Source: Saturnia japonica
Taxonomy: Eukaryota; Arthropoda; Insecta; Lepidoptera; Saturniidae
Assembly: GCA_033032175.1 (NCBI GenBank)
Contig: CM065321.1
Location: 11,554,501 to 11,618,500 of the forward strand
Direction: 5' to 3'
Length of the DNA: 64,000 nucleotides
Made by a program: the position numbers and the translations under genes. Below the pieces are notes generated by a model. It saw only the letters and a program-made list of their open reading frames with translations. It made no database searches and had not been told where the DNA came from. Of the stretch, positions 22,980 to 35,600 are shown piece by piece. The stretch's first letter is position 1. Every line of letters starts with the position of its first letter.

Positions 22980-24150
22980 ACCCGCGCCCGCCGACCGCTG
23001 CCAACCGGGACGAAACGTACGGCCCGCCAGCCGCTGTGCCTTTGCAGGTCAGTTTTCATCTACATTAAATTTACAACATATGTAATGTATTTAATTGGAT
23101 AAAGAATAATACTGTATTGTATAAAATAGCTTGGTAAATAACATATATTTTTTTGTAATATGTAAAAGATAAAAATGGTTACTGTGGGTTATCCATTAGA
23201 GATAAATATCTACCATTCCGGATTTTTTTATCGATCTTTTTAAGGTATACAATTCCGTAGTTCATTAGTTTGATCTATCTCGTAAAATTTAGCCAGCGTT
23301 TGCGATTTAAGCGCACAAAAATATGTTTGTTACGACATCACATTACAATTCTTTGAAATTTCGGCTTTTCTGTACACTAATATAAATCTATTATACATAT
23401 AAACCTTCCTCTTGAATCACTCTAACTATTGCTGAAACCTGCATTAAAATCCGTTGAATAGTTTAAAATATCTAAGCAAACAGAAAACGGAAGTGACTTC
23501 TTTTTATACTATGTAAAGAAGAACAGCCCGGCACTGTCCTTATGACTGCTTTTGTATTTCTTTCCAAATTTCCCGATTTACATTATATGAACGATACAGA
23601 TCACGAATATGCCATTAATAAAAATGTTGTCTGTCTGTTTGTTGGAATGTCGGGATTTAACTCAAAGACGGCTTAACGGATTCTTATGAATTTTTGTCCA
23701 CAGGATGCATATGTTATTAGTCAATTGATAGTATATAAGAATTTTTAATATTACTTTTAGAAAAGAAAAAGAAATAATTTCCAAAAAAAAAAAATTAGTT
23801 ATTGACCGATTTTGATGAAATTTTGTACACAGGAAGTATTCGCTATTCCACCAACAATAAGCTATGAAAAATTTCAATAACTCTTTATGAAATCGTAAAA
23901 AAAAAGAATTTCCAAAAATTTAAATAATCAGTCATTCTTAACCGATTTTGATGAAATTTTGTATACGAGATGAAATCCGTAAATATTAATAAAATTCTTT
24001 TAAAAATCACAAAAATTAATTCAGATTAATTCTCAAGCACTTTTGGCAAAATAAATATCTTAAAATACCCTATCTGCACAGTTATTTTAAGTATCATAAA
24101 AATTTTTTTTTGTTTCTCGAAAGTACGAAAAGGGTCTTCGGCAGTGTACT
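22980..24150. repeat. mixed interspersed repeats, no gene
   Basis: 23385-23520 is a common moth repeat (cttcctcttgaatcactcta, gcattaaaatccgttgaata, ctttttatactatgtaaa). 23600-24060 is a relative of the Helitron at 31942-32645: aatgtcgggatttaactcaa, then accgattttgatgaaatttt repeated at about 23803 and 23940. 22980-23050 is a GC-rich piece of unknown origin. Confidence 0.55.
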
Positions 24151-24865
24151 AGATAACTGATTAGTAATTAACCGTCAGGTTGTTATTATTTCTAAGGTCT
24201 AAGTTAGGACGGCTTGTGTATCAGTGAGTGTTGTGTTGTGAAGTACATCTTTTAGACCTCAAAATGACACAGCCAGCTCTACTTTTTTTATATGAACGTT
24301 TGTAAGTTCGTTTGTAAATTTTCAATTTATTTTTTAATCGTCATCTTTTTGCATAGTTTATTAAGCTTAAGGTTTGATGATATGAAAGCTCTCATCAAAT
24401 GATGCTGAAGATTGAATAAAGATAGTATTAGATAAAGGACCAAAAGAACAGCAGAGACTGATTGTTTTAACACAAACGGTGAATATCTAAATAATCAACT
24501 ATGCTACTGAATGTACGTCAAAACAAAGTCTTTGATCTTATTTTTAAAAGAATCTTAAAAAAACCGACGTCACTGCGCAAAATAAACATGATACAATCAG
24601 TAAATAGTAAGTTGTATTAATGTCTTATTTGTTCATAGATATAGACAAGATAAGATTATGGCTATTTACGTTATAATTATAATAATACGTAAACTAATAT
24701 TATTTGCCTGTGTAACATAACGTAAAGCTGTAGTTTCAAGTCATGAGTCTATGTTTTTATGTAGACAGACATCTTATATTATTGTTGGCTATATACTTAG
24801 TAGATCTATACCTACATAGAATATATATATACATAATAATTATAAATACACAGATATTATTTAAA
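24151..24865. other. intergenic DNA, no gene seen
   Basis: AT-rich, no recognised element. Confidence 0.4.
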
Positions 24866-25200
24866 ACTAGCTGGCCGCGGAAACTTTGTTCTGTCCTTTT
24901 CAATAGCAACCGGAGCGCTACTTACTCTGATTTATATTTTCCTGAAAACTTTTCAGAACCACAACAAACTAAACAAATTAAAAATTATGCAACCAATCCT
25001 TCGAATCGTAAGTTTATAGTCTTGAGATTATAAGAGAATCAAATATAATAAAGCAATTAGAGTTTTTTCTTTACTTTTCCGGGTATTTAAAAAAAAAAAA
25101 CTTATTTGGACTGTTACAATTTATTCATTTTACCAAATAGGTCCAGCCGTTCTCAAGTGATGCGCTTACCAACGTACAGCATTTAATTTTCATTTACATA
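24866..25200 (-). repeat. CTAG-ended interspersed repeat
   Basis: Plus strand begins ctagctggccgcggaaactt (24868) and ends near aggtccagccgttctcaagt. Both are shared blocks of moth elements with CTAG termini, so the element probably reads on the minus strand. 25201 then begins another such end (ctagctgtgcccgcagttct). Confidence 0.5.
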
Positions 25201-28200
25201 CTAGCTGTGCCCGCAGTTCTGCACGCGTTATCTACAGAATTATTGTTTATGAAGATATCATGATATCAAGAGATAAAAAAAAAACCGGACAAGTGTGAGT
25301 GGGACTCCGTAATTATTCAGCTACATTCACAAAAATAAGTAAGTAGCATCGGCGAGCTCAGAGTGTTTAAACGGTATGCAGAAAATTTTAAAAGCTATTA
25401 TTAACTTACTAAAAATAATACATGTTGGTTTTGGTTCATCGTCTTGTCGATTAAATAATGATGTAGGTAGTTCAGTTACCGTAATTGTCACCTCAAATAT
25501 CCATAGTTCATACATTGACCGATTTTATAGACATATCAATTTACAGATATACAGGCCTCTTAGCATTGGTTTAAAATTGGTAACTCAGGTAATATATAAG
25601 TCAATACCTATCGGCGCGTTTGTTTCATGTTCTGTATTTGAAAAATTAAATAATAGAACCTAGTCTTCAACTTTATTTTGTATTAATTTTAAATCCGGTG
25701 TAAAACGATCTTTCACGATCACTTGTTTGTTTTTTCACTGAAAGAAATTTTGAAAACGCATCATTTTTTATTTTCTCTATCCAATGTCTAAATTCTAGAC
25801 ACACGGCTAAGTTCGAAAAGGGTGACACCGGCTAGTGTATATATTTAAACGAACCTTTTTTCGAGCTACTTTTGACCCCCCTTATGTCAAAAGCATTAGA
25901 CCTACAAATTTTGAACGTTTAACACCCACGTTGAACACCTAGAACCTCAAATATCACGAATAAGTTATTGACACGAATAGTTATTGAGTTATTATGGTCT
26001 GAAAAGTAACTGACTGACTCACTCATCAAAAACCTAGACCACTTCTCGGTACCTCAGAAACTTGAAATATAGCATCAAGGTAGATCATCAACTGTATTAT
26101 ACCAAGCAGGCAAAATAAAAAACTTCAAAAAATCGCTACCACAGAACTACTAACCACTACTTTGCGAGTCTTGACTTTTGGAAACGTAAGTTCTCTTTTT
26201 TTCGAACATGATACTGCAAGTTACTTAAATAATTAAAATAAAACTAAAAGGATAACGCTTAATTTTATTTTGTAAACGATCACTTTATAGATTTTTTTAA
26301 TCGATACTCCAGTACTACAGTGTTAGAGTATCGCTCGCTACTCGACGTTAGATGTCGCTATGTATTACGGTTGTTATTTTGAAAGCACAAATTTGCAGCT
26401 ATTTTAACTACTCACTAATAGATGGTGTTGTGCAGTTTGTGAAAAACTCGACATGTGGAGCTAATTTTTATTTTAATATTGTTTTACGAAAAGATAAATT
26501 GGACAAACTTAACTTTAACGTTGGAAAACTATTGTCCCCATACATCAATATATGCCGCGGTCAGTTTACCAACTGCAAATATAGAAATTAATTCTTATTA
26601 ATTATCTAACTGCAAATCTACAGTTTTAGTTAGTTAGTAAATTTACAGTTAGTTGTGCTACAAGACACTACTTGTCTATTTTCATGATTGTAGGTAAACT
26701 GGAGTTGCCCTAGAGATTTTTGTTCCCTTTGAAATTGTATAGAAATGAGACATAATCAAGCCGTATCTTTTGATTGCGTTGACATAGAAATTAAATTCTT
26801 TCACAGCTTTAAGAAATTGCAGACCTGCGTTTTTGATATTAGTTTTAACTGGATACCTCCACTCACTCCTGAGAAAAAATGTCTTGACAGACAGACACAC
26901 GGACAACAAAGTGATCCTATAAGGTTCCTCTTTTCCTTTTTGAGGATCGGAACCCTAAAAAGAATCAAAATGTATCCAGTACTTTTTGCGTGATGCGCGC
27001 ATAACGGCAAACGTTTATCATTTTATATATATGGAAGGTATATTTATAAATATTATTAAAGTACCTACATACAGCATGACCAAGCCAATTAGACAAACAA
27101 GTGGAACTCTTTTCAAATACAAAAATTATAATAATCACAACCGATTACCTAATATTAAATTAGTTATAGTTGTCGAAATTTTAATTATATGAACATATTA
27201 ACTTAAAAGCTATCTAGTCTGAAGTGTATAGAAATAATGCAAACTGATTTTCGTAACTGAGAGCCGCATAAAGATACCTACCTACTTAAACTGTATATGT
27301 ACTATGTGTATGTCTATATGTACTGAAAACTTACTAAGTACTAGAATTTTGTACTAAAACTCTATCAAACCATTGTAACGTTTTCCACGCTATCATCTCA
27401 AAATCTTTCATGATAATAGTGAGAGCAATTTATTACCTCAAGTTTTAGCTTCCTCAGTAATAGTAATAGTTATGAAGGTGTTATAAAATGACTATAATAT
27501 TATGTATATACGTAACGTTCTTTGAAGAACAATGCTGTCTTTAGATATAAGCTGATAAACATATGATTATTTACATGTACGCAAACACGTTTATTTTCAA
27601 TTATTACATTTTCCACTTCATCTAGAAGGGAAGTTTCAACAGGTGTATTGATAAGATTATTGAAAATATTGAAGGACTAATTCCTAATTCCTATCATCAA
27701 CATCGAAAAATTCATGCAACAGACATGGACGTATAAAAAAGGCGATACCTGCATGAAGGTGCAATACCACAAATCCTAATTTTGGATACGTACAGGTACG
27801 TGTTCATGCTCAGAGGATGTTTGTTAAAAAGTTTGCATGCAATAATTAAACACCATTCTTCACTAGAATTTTTAAAAATCTTTCCTCGTCATACCGTGAG
27901 CGTTAAACGAATAAGCCAAGTAAAAAATTTGAACATGCCAAGACCCGTGATGTGTCAAATCAATCAGTAAGTCTATTTATAATTTCATATTACATATAGA
28001 AAACTAATTGTAAAATATTTTAAATTTAAATTGTAATTATTATCAACTACTCAGTATTTTTTTATTTAATAGATACTACGTCATAGCACTTCTGGGATGA
28101 TAAGGAACATTAAACAAAAATTCACCAATTTGATTTAAAGTTAAATCCATTGAAACATAAAAAACCTTACAAAGGATTTCATAGATTAGTACTAGTGCTA

Positions 28201-28534
28201 TAGACCGAAACCCGGCATGTGCCGTCGATTTTTTTAGAATTCGTTTACATTTACTAATTCAAATTAACACTATTGGCTGATAGTGAAGGTGTACATAGTG
28301 AGGAAACTCAGGTCAAGCTTTGAGCGTATAGAACAACATCCTAAAGCGTATAGCGTCATCATAATTATAATAGAACTGTTTTGTTCGGCGTTTGAAAACA
28401 CCAATACGTCATCTTTGAAATGACATAGTTTGTTAGTGTTTTTACTGATATTCTTTATTTTATTTCCACTATTTTGTGGAGTTATTAAGTACATCATAGT
28501 TCAATGTATATGCCTCTAATAATTATATGAATAA
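25201..28534. other. intergenic DNA with repeat fragments, no gene
   Basis: 25201-25330 is a CTAG-type repeat end with ccggacaagtgtgagtggga. 26865-26960 is the reverse complement of the cggaacccttataggatcac block. Frames of 60-95 codons here (25376-25663, 26352-26591, 26745-26993) contain no recognised domain and overlap repeats. Confidence 0.45.
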
Positions 28535-29073
28535 CTAGCTGTGCCCGTGGCTTCGCTCACGTGGACTACAGAATTCCCGTGAGAATCTTGCTCCCCCGCT
28601 CTCGGCTATTTTAAAGGCAAAAATGCTTATCGTGGGTGTTCCTTAGAAGATAGATGTATACTCTCCCGGAATTTTTTTATAGGTCTTTTTTAATGCCTAT
28701 AATTATATAGTACATTAATTTGCTATATCTCTTATGGTTTACTCGGGCATAAGCCATTTAAGCGCCCGAATTGATTCACCATGACCAGTTTTTTATTTAT
28801 TAATGCGGGACCCTAATTCTTTTTCTAAAATAAAAGTAGCCTAAGTTACTCCCTATATCATCAGCTATCTATCAGTGAAAGTCCCGTCAAAATCGGTCCA
28901 ACTGTTTCGGAGATTACCCGGAACAAACAAACAGACAGACGAAGTGACAGACAGAGAGACAAAAAATTTAAAAATTGACTTTTTGTTATATGTATCGTTT
29001 ATACTTTCATATGCATTTAAATAAAAATTGTTATTTTGACATTACAAACGGACAATTTTATTAATTGTATAGA
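28535..29073 (-). mobile_element. non-autonomous Helitron, family shared with 45256-45761
   Basis: Minus strand starts TCTATACAATTAATAAAATT (29073 down) and ends GCCACGGGCACAGCTAG at 28535, lying between A and T. Contains atcagctatctatcagtgaa and aatcggtccaactgtttcgg. Its copy at 45256-45761 has the same ends and the same order of internal blocks. Confidence 0.88.
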
Positions 29074-29838
29074 TGCAGCTTTGGAAAGAAAGGAAATGAA
29101 AATAACTTCAAAGAAGACGAAAGTTTTGGTGTTTGAAAAGAAAGAGAACATAACAGAAGAATGTGTCCGGATTGATGGAGATGAACTGGAGCAAGTAAGT
29201 GAGTTTGTATACTTGGGATCGATGTTTACTAGGGATGGAAAGTGTGAGAGTGATATAGGAAGGAGAGTAAATGCCGGTAATATGTTGAATGGGGTTTGCG
29301 TGCAAACAGAGAATTTCTATAAAAGCTTGTTATACTGTGCACAGAGGAGTGTTGGTTCCAATACTCATGTACGGAAGTGAAAGCTGGGTGTGGCAGAAAA
29401 ATCATGAAATTAAAATAAATGCAGTAGAAATTAGAGCGTTAAGAGGTATGTTAGGAGAGAAATTGAGTGACAAGATAAGAGAACTTTGTGGTGTGGAAGA
29501 AGATATAGTCACACGGATTGAGAAATGGATGCTTAGATGGTTTGAGCATGTTGAGAGGATGAAAGAAAGAAGAATGACTAAACAAATATATAATGGGACT
29601 GTAAAAGGAAACGTTGGAAGAGGAAGGCCTAGACGAACGTTCATCGATCAAATCGGGGACGTTCTGTAGAAAGGACAGGTCAAGAGTACTCTACACCGAC
29701 GAGCATGCATGAAAAAGTTATTGAATGTTGAAAAAGTGAAAGATGTATGCCAGGATCGTAGCAGGTGGAAGGACGTGGTCTCTGCCTACCCCGTTTGGAA
29801 ATAGGCGTGATTTATGTATGTATGTTTTTTTTTTTGTA
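29074..29838 (+). pseudogene. RTE-like LINE C-terminus and 3' tail
   Basis: Plus-strand text of a non-LTR reverse transcriptase C-terminal region: AALERKEMKITSKKTKVLVF, ELEQVSEFVYLGSMFTRDGK, CESDIGRRVNAGN, then after a frameshift near 29290-29380 VLVPILMYGSESWVWQKNHE, RWFEHVERMKERRMTKQIY, GRGRPRRTFIDQIGDVL and WKDVVSAYPVWK. It ends with a short 3'UTR (gcgtgatttatgtatgtatg, then poly-T). 5'-truncated: no RT catalytic motifs. It abuts the Helitron at 29073, which may have landed in it. Confidence 0.88.
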
Positions 29839-31107
29839 GTAAATACTATTAACTTAATACTAAATTAATTTGATGCATGCAGTGGATTACTTACTATAAT
29901 TATAATTTTTTCATCATAAGAAGCATGAAGTGTCCTTTTCTAAGGACAGTACCTAGAGTAAATTGTTAGGTCGTGTAAATTACGACATAACATAAAAACA
30001 TGCATTTCGACTACCAATTATCGTTATAAAAATTTATGATACTGATTTTTGTGAATTTTTGTGTTTTTCTTACTAATGCAACGATATTTTCTTTATTCTT
30101 ATAGTCTGAGCTTTCTATGTTACTTAAAACTAGAACAGACCAAAATAATAAAACTAAGGAATCAAAAATTGATCGTATGAATCGTACGGATAGAAAATTA
30201 ATCTAATTGATTGAACACCGTTTTATGTTTAATATATTAGTTTCTTTTTAATTTTGAAATAATATTTACGTTTATTATACTGCAGCAACACGCAACGAAA
30301 AATATTGACTGGAAGAATAAATCTATTTGTTTGGAGTCAGGCATTCAATAATTCAAGTGTTCCAGATTGCGATCTCAATAGTGTTGTTAGGTATAGTTTA
30401 TTTTTGATATTTCATTTCCTCGGCTTATACACGTCTCAATTGATATTATTTAATCTCTAAAATAAACATTTGACATTGTGTTATGCAGGACATCTTATGA
30501 TGAACATAGTATATTCAAATTTACGTATGAATTATATAATAGATGCATATACACAAACTATGTACTTTAGTTACAATATAGATTGATTTATTGTTAAATA
30601 AAAATTAATTGTAATAAAATAAATTATTGTTTTAAAGAGTAAGGTACATTATATGCGTCTTCTAATTTTAGTAGAAAACGTTATAGATTATTAATAGCCT
30701 ATAGTAATATTATAAATGTGAAAGTAACTCTGTCTGTTACGTTTTCACGCCTAAACCGCTGAACCAATATTGATGATTTTTTTATATAGAGATAGATTGG
30801 ACCTTAGGAAAGGACATAAGGTACTTTTTGTTATGAATATCAAACTTTAAGGGTAAAAAATAGGAGATGAAAGTATGTAAGAGGGAAATATCAGCTTCTA
30901 CGACAACCGGTTTGTTGATTTATTATACACATGTGCAGTAATTATGAAATGACAACGTTGTCAACGTCAACAAGTTTGTTGATTTATTTACATTGTTCTA
31001 CTTAATAAGAAATGTATTGTATTTCTAATAATTACCTATTAAATGACAGCCCAGTATTCTTTTAAGGATTGGCTGAAGTGTTCTTAAACTGTTTAATTTT
31101 ATGATGT
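29839..31107. other. intergenic DNA with a Helitron-like piece
   Basis: 30700-30910 reads agtaatattataaatgtgaa, agtaactctgtctgttacg and cacgcctaaaccgctgaacc, a common moth Helitron 5' region without a visible 3' end. No gene. Confidence 0.5.
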
Positions 31108-31437
31108 TGTTCGGGCTAATAAATTGGTTAGGGGTATGTAAATTTATTTTTGTTCCAAATTACCCCCTACAATAAAAATCGGAGATGACTGGTCACTTGT
31201 TCTTGGGACTCGGACGGATACCGGTGCGGCGTCTAACATCTCACGACACAGTTGTAATTGTTTCAGTGGTATAGTGCATACTCTTGGATTAATATCATCG
31301 GTGGCAACAGCGGCGGAAAGGGTGAGCCTTCATCCCGGTTATAGTATACCATATTCGGCAGTTATTTTGTGTGATATCTACTTCCAACCAGTTTAAAAAT
31401 ATACAGTCCACTTGATCTACAGAGGTAGAATATCACA
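31108..31437. repeat. unnamed interspersed repeat R1, copy 1
   Basis: Closely matches 58224-58600 in the same orientation. Shared text runs from gctaataaattggttagggg through ggactcggacggataccggt and tatagtataccatattcggc to cagaggtagaatatcaca. The copy at 58 kb has about 55 extra bases (from ctaaaggtgctgtgc). Family not recognised; no TIR, poly-A or CTAG end seen. Confidence 0.75.
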
Positions 31438-31941
31438 CAGATGTTATGACTGTTGTATTTTATGACGCGGTCAAACCGCGGCTCCCGGGGTTTCTATACT
31501 CTAAGCGATATACCAATTGTAAATTATCTGCATTATACAGTTTTGCTACAAGTGAATTATTTCATTGTGCAAAACTTGGGTGAAAGTTTGTATGAAGAAA
31601 CCATTCATATTTATGCTTTTGGTAAGAAAGGGATAAAAGGGGTTTCACGGTTTTCAAAAAACCTTCCCGCAGGCCGGTAAAGTAAGGTATAATTTTAATT
31701 ATTTTTAAAGTTTTATTGAGACGGTTAATGTATTGGATTCTATTGGCATACAATTACAATACAATACAAACAGTGATAAACCCATCTATGATTTTCTTTT
31801 GGTTGGTCGTGTTCCGAAATCAGCCGGTGCATATGCAGTAATATATCGGGGTGGTAGGGATTGCGACCACAATGCACATAGTGATAAAGCCATCTATGAT
31901 TTGCTTTTGTTTTTTTTTTTGGTATTATGTAAATATAGCAA
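31438..31941. other. short intergenic stretch with a small duplication
   Basis: gtgataaacccatctatgat (31773-31792) recurs as gtgataaagccatctatgat (31881-31900), each followed by ttgcttttg-like text, giving a roughly 108-base direct repeat. No gene. Confidence 0.5.
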
Positions 31942-32645
31942 TCTATATTAATAAATCTGTAGTCCTGTCTGTACTTTTAATATTTTTCAAAAATTTCAGT
32001 CAGTCTGTTTGTATGTCCGGATTTAACTCAAAAACGGCTTGGCCGATTCTTATGAAATTTTGAAATTTTGTACACAGGGTGCTTATATCATCGGTCAGTA
32101 GATAGGGTTTAATAAATTTCAATATTACTTTTAGATAATGTAAAAAAAAAAAAAAATTGTTAATTAAATTATGTACACGGGAAGCATAAGTCATTCCATG
32201 TATTATAAGTAATCAGAATTTTCAATGACACTTTTGAGAACCGTAAAAAAAGAAATTTTCAAAAAATTCAAATTTTTTTAATTCTTAACCGATTTTGATG
32301 AAATTTTATACACAGGAAAATCTAACTATTTACATAATTAATGTGCTATAAGAATTGTCAATAAACTTCTAGAATTAAAAAAATGAATTCAAAAAGTTCA
32401 ATTTTCCTCAATTCTCAACAAATTTTGATCAAATTTTGTAGACGGAAAACATACATCATACCTACTATAATTGAGAGTATAATAACAGTTTTCAACCGAT
32501 TTTGATGAAAATTGTACACGGGAAATACATGCCACTCCTCAATTGATACACCATGTGAATTGTCAACAATATGAGTAAAAATGAAAGGATTTAAATAATT
32601 ATTTCGTAGTAAGAAACGCGTGCAGAGCTGCGGGCACACCGCTAG
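31942..32645 (+). mobile_element. non-autonomous Helitron
   Basis: Starts TCTATATTAATAAATCTGTA and ends GCGGGCACACCGCTAG, between A and T. Internally it repeats accgattttgatgaaatttt-type units several times (about 32042, 32288, 32425, 32496). Relatives: 23600-24060 and the start at 20507. No coding capacity. Confidence 0.85.
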
Positions 32646-35600
32646 TATAAAATAATTATACAACTGTACAATATATTTAACGTAGACAGCTGCCGATAAA
32701 CGCTCTCTCTCACACTATGGCTTGCCTATAGCGCTACTCACTCGCACCTATGCATAATTTATTAGATCACCTGGCAGATAGAAAGTGCCACCAAAATGGT
32801 CTGTCTTTTTGAGAATCTTATTTTTTAGTTATAAATAATACCCTATTAAAATTTCAAGTTGCCTCAAATATATTTTTTATAGTTTTTTGCAAAATATTAC
32901 TAAATCGACTAAATCGTCTGGCTTATTTTTTTATTTATTCTTTAAACATTAAACTACAACACATAAAAAATGCATATAGCCTCTAACATATGTTTGAAAA
33001 AAAAAAAAATATTTAAAAACTTTAGGGGTTGATTTAGCCCCGCTATTCACCAGCCAGGTCTGCAGCTCCGTTTTGAGGTATAATAGGAGAGGTACAGGAC
33101 AACTTTTCAGCTTGCCTCAAATACCTACCCAAAAATTGGTGCCAGCTCTCGTACTATTGAGGAGAGGGAATGTTTTTATTTAGTTGCTGTTTTTCACACA
33201 CGAAATATATAGCGGACGAAGTCGCAATCACAACTAGTATATAAATATATGATAATAATTATCTTAAAAAATAAACATTACCTAATTATACGTATGTGTT
33301 GACATATTTAATGCGTAAAATACTGAACGTACGTAATTACTAAGCTGACAATTGTTTTAAGATATTATTCATGCTATAGGTAGTAATTTTAGTATATTAA
33401 AGTATTTAATACTAACTGCTATCAGTTTCTCTTATATTTATTTTAATGAGTTTTTGCCACTCGATTTTTTAATAGGTAATTGATTTGTTAGTAAAGAATT
33501 TGCAAGAAAAATATTTTGTAAATTTTTTCTTACCTATGAAAAACTAGATGTTAAATAAACATAATCATTGAAATTCTACTAAATCATACGCAAAATTAGC
33601 AAAGATATGAACATAATAAATTTGGTTCAAAACATGGTAATGAGGAATCGAAAATGGTGATGAAAAGTGTGCTAGTAATGATGAATTTAAAAAAAAATCT
33701 ATATGAAATCCGCTTTTTTTAAATATTGATACTAAGAAATGAAATTCTTGGTGTTTTCGATCAAAACGCAGCATCGAAAACGGGCAGTATCAGTATGCGA
33801 TAAAAGTTAATGATCCCAAAACCCAACAGTAAAATCTTAAGTCATTACCATAATTCTATAATCACTACCATTCCTCTTATATTATGAGAGGAATAATAAT
33901 TGAATTTTCCTATTAGCAATAAATTAGATTAATTGATTAGTAGCAAATACATAGGTATCCACATTCAGAAATTATTGAAATTCGTTAATGATTAAATATA
34001 TATGTTAACAGTACGACTGGTAAAGACTGGAAATATCGTCTTTTTTATTATTATTTTTGTAAATATCTGCTATCTTTTGCCCATTCTCTGTTCACTGGCG
34101 GACTAAGTGGAATCTTGCGTGCAAGGAAAGGGGTGGAATCTCCGCTGGGTAAATCCACAGGCATATTTGTTATTTCACGTTTTTTGCCGATAAAATTATT
34201 GTATCACAGTGAACGTAAAGTACAGTCGTAAAGTACTTCTTAATTTCATAAATTTGTTCCTTTATTACATACTTTAAAGATATCAAAACAATTAATTATT
34301 TTACAATTCACAAAATTTGTATGCCGGCCGGTGCTGGTAATGACTTTTTATTTTTTTTATTTTTTAGGTACTTATTATTTAATCACATAATTTATTTTGT
34401 ATATGAAATATACCTATACAAGTTGCCCAAAATAAAAAATTAAATTGGTGTTATCGGATTACGTGGTTTTGTTTATTTTTTGATGGACGTGTGTGATTTG
34501 CATGAAACGAGAAAATCACCCTATAAATTTGTCAAAAACTACATCTGGGAATATATGAATGATCTACAACCCAGAACATTTCTTTAGATCGGTTCAATAA
34601 TTTATTAATATAAATAAATACTATTTAAGTGTCTGTCTGTCTGTCTATGAAGCATTTTGACATAGACGTTCAGAGTTTACGGCGAGAACTTGATCTGTCA
34701 TTTGTGGTTATTATTTCAATTCATAAAGTTAAGTTGTTTTGCCCTATATTATGTGATTTTGGCGGCATTTTACTTGATGTAGTTTGTGTATTAGTAGTTA
34801 CATAGTAGCACTAAGATATAAACCTTTTATATATCATCTTTTATATTTGATACACAAGGAAAATTAGTTGATAAATATGGAAAATTTTACCTTTTTAATA
34901 ATAAAGTATAAGTAATGTTAATATTTTGAGATTGTACGTTATCAATAGAAACAAAGACGTACTTCCTCTAACTATGAACAATGCGATAAAGTTCAAGATA
35001 TGCATCACGATTGCTGGAATGTATCCGGAACAAAACAGAGAGAGAGAGAGAGAGTCTGGTAGGATTCCTTGTTTTCAGTATGTGGGATCAGGGTGCCTTC
35101 TACGCTTTATTGTACAAACCTGACACTACTGACGGCCTTTTGGTACAGGTACAACTTGATTAGTAGTTACTTGAAATAAGCAACTAGGTCGACGCCCTAC
35201 GGGTTAAAATGTTAGAGGCCACAAAACCAAGAAAAAAGAAGCGAAACGTGTACCTATCAAATAAATCACATTTTCATGACATACTAAGAAAACATACTGT
35301 AGAAGAACTGGTTAGTATAGACTAAAAACGCAAGCCAAAATAAATGGCTAATAGGCACGAATAGGTACCAGCGTTGCCAGACGTCTAGATTTTTAGCCCA
35401 AAATGAAATGTCCCGAACAGGCTCGTCTCGCTTTTCTGGGATTACTCTAGGGTCCAGTGCAAAGGCAACTTTAATCTTCGAAAAAAGGTTATTCGTAAGT
35501 AATGCATTACTCATTTGTATTATTTTCTTCTAAGGAAATATCTGCTTTACATAGTCAACCAGACTGTTATTGTTATTGTCAACCAGATTGTTATTAGATT

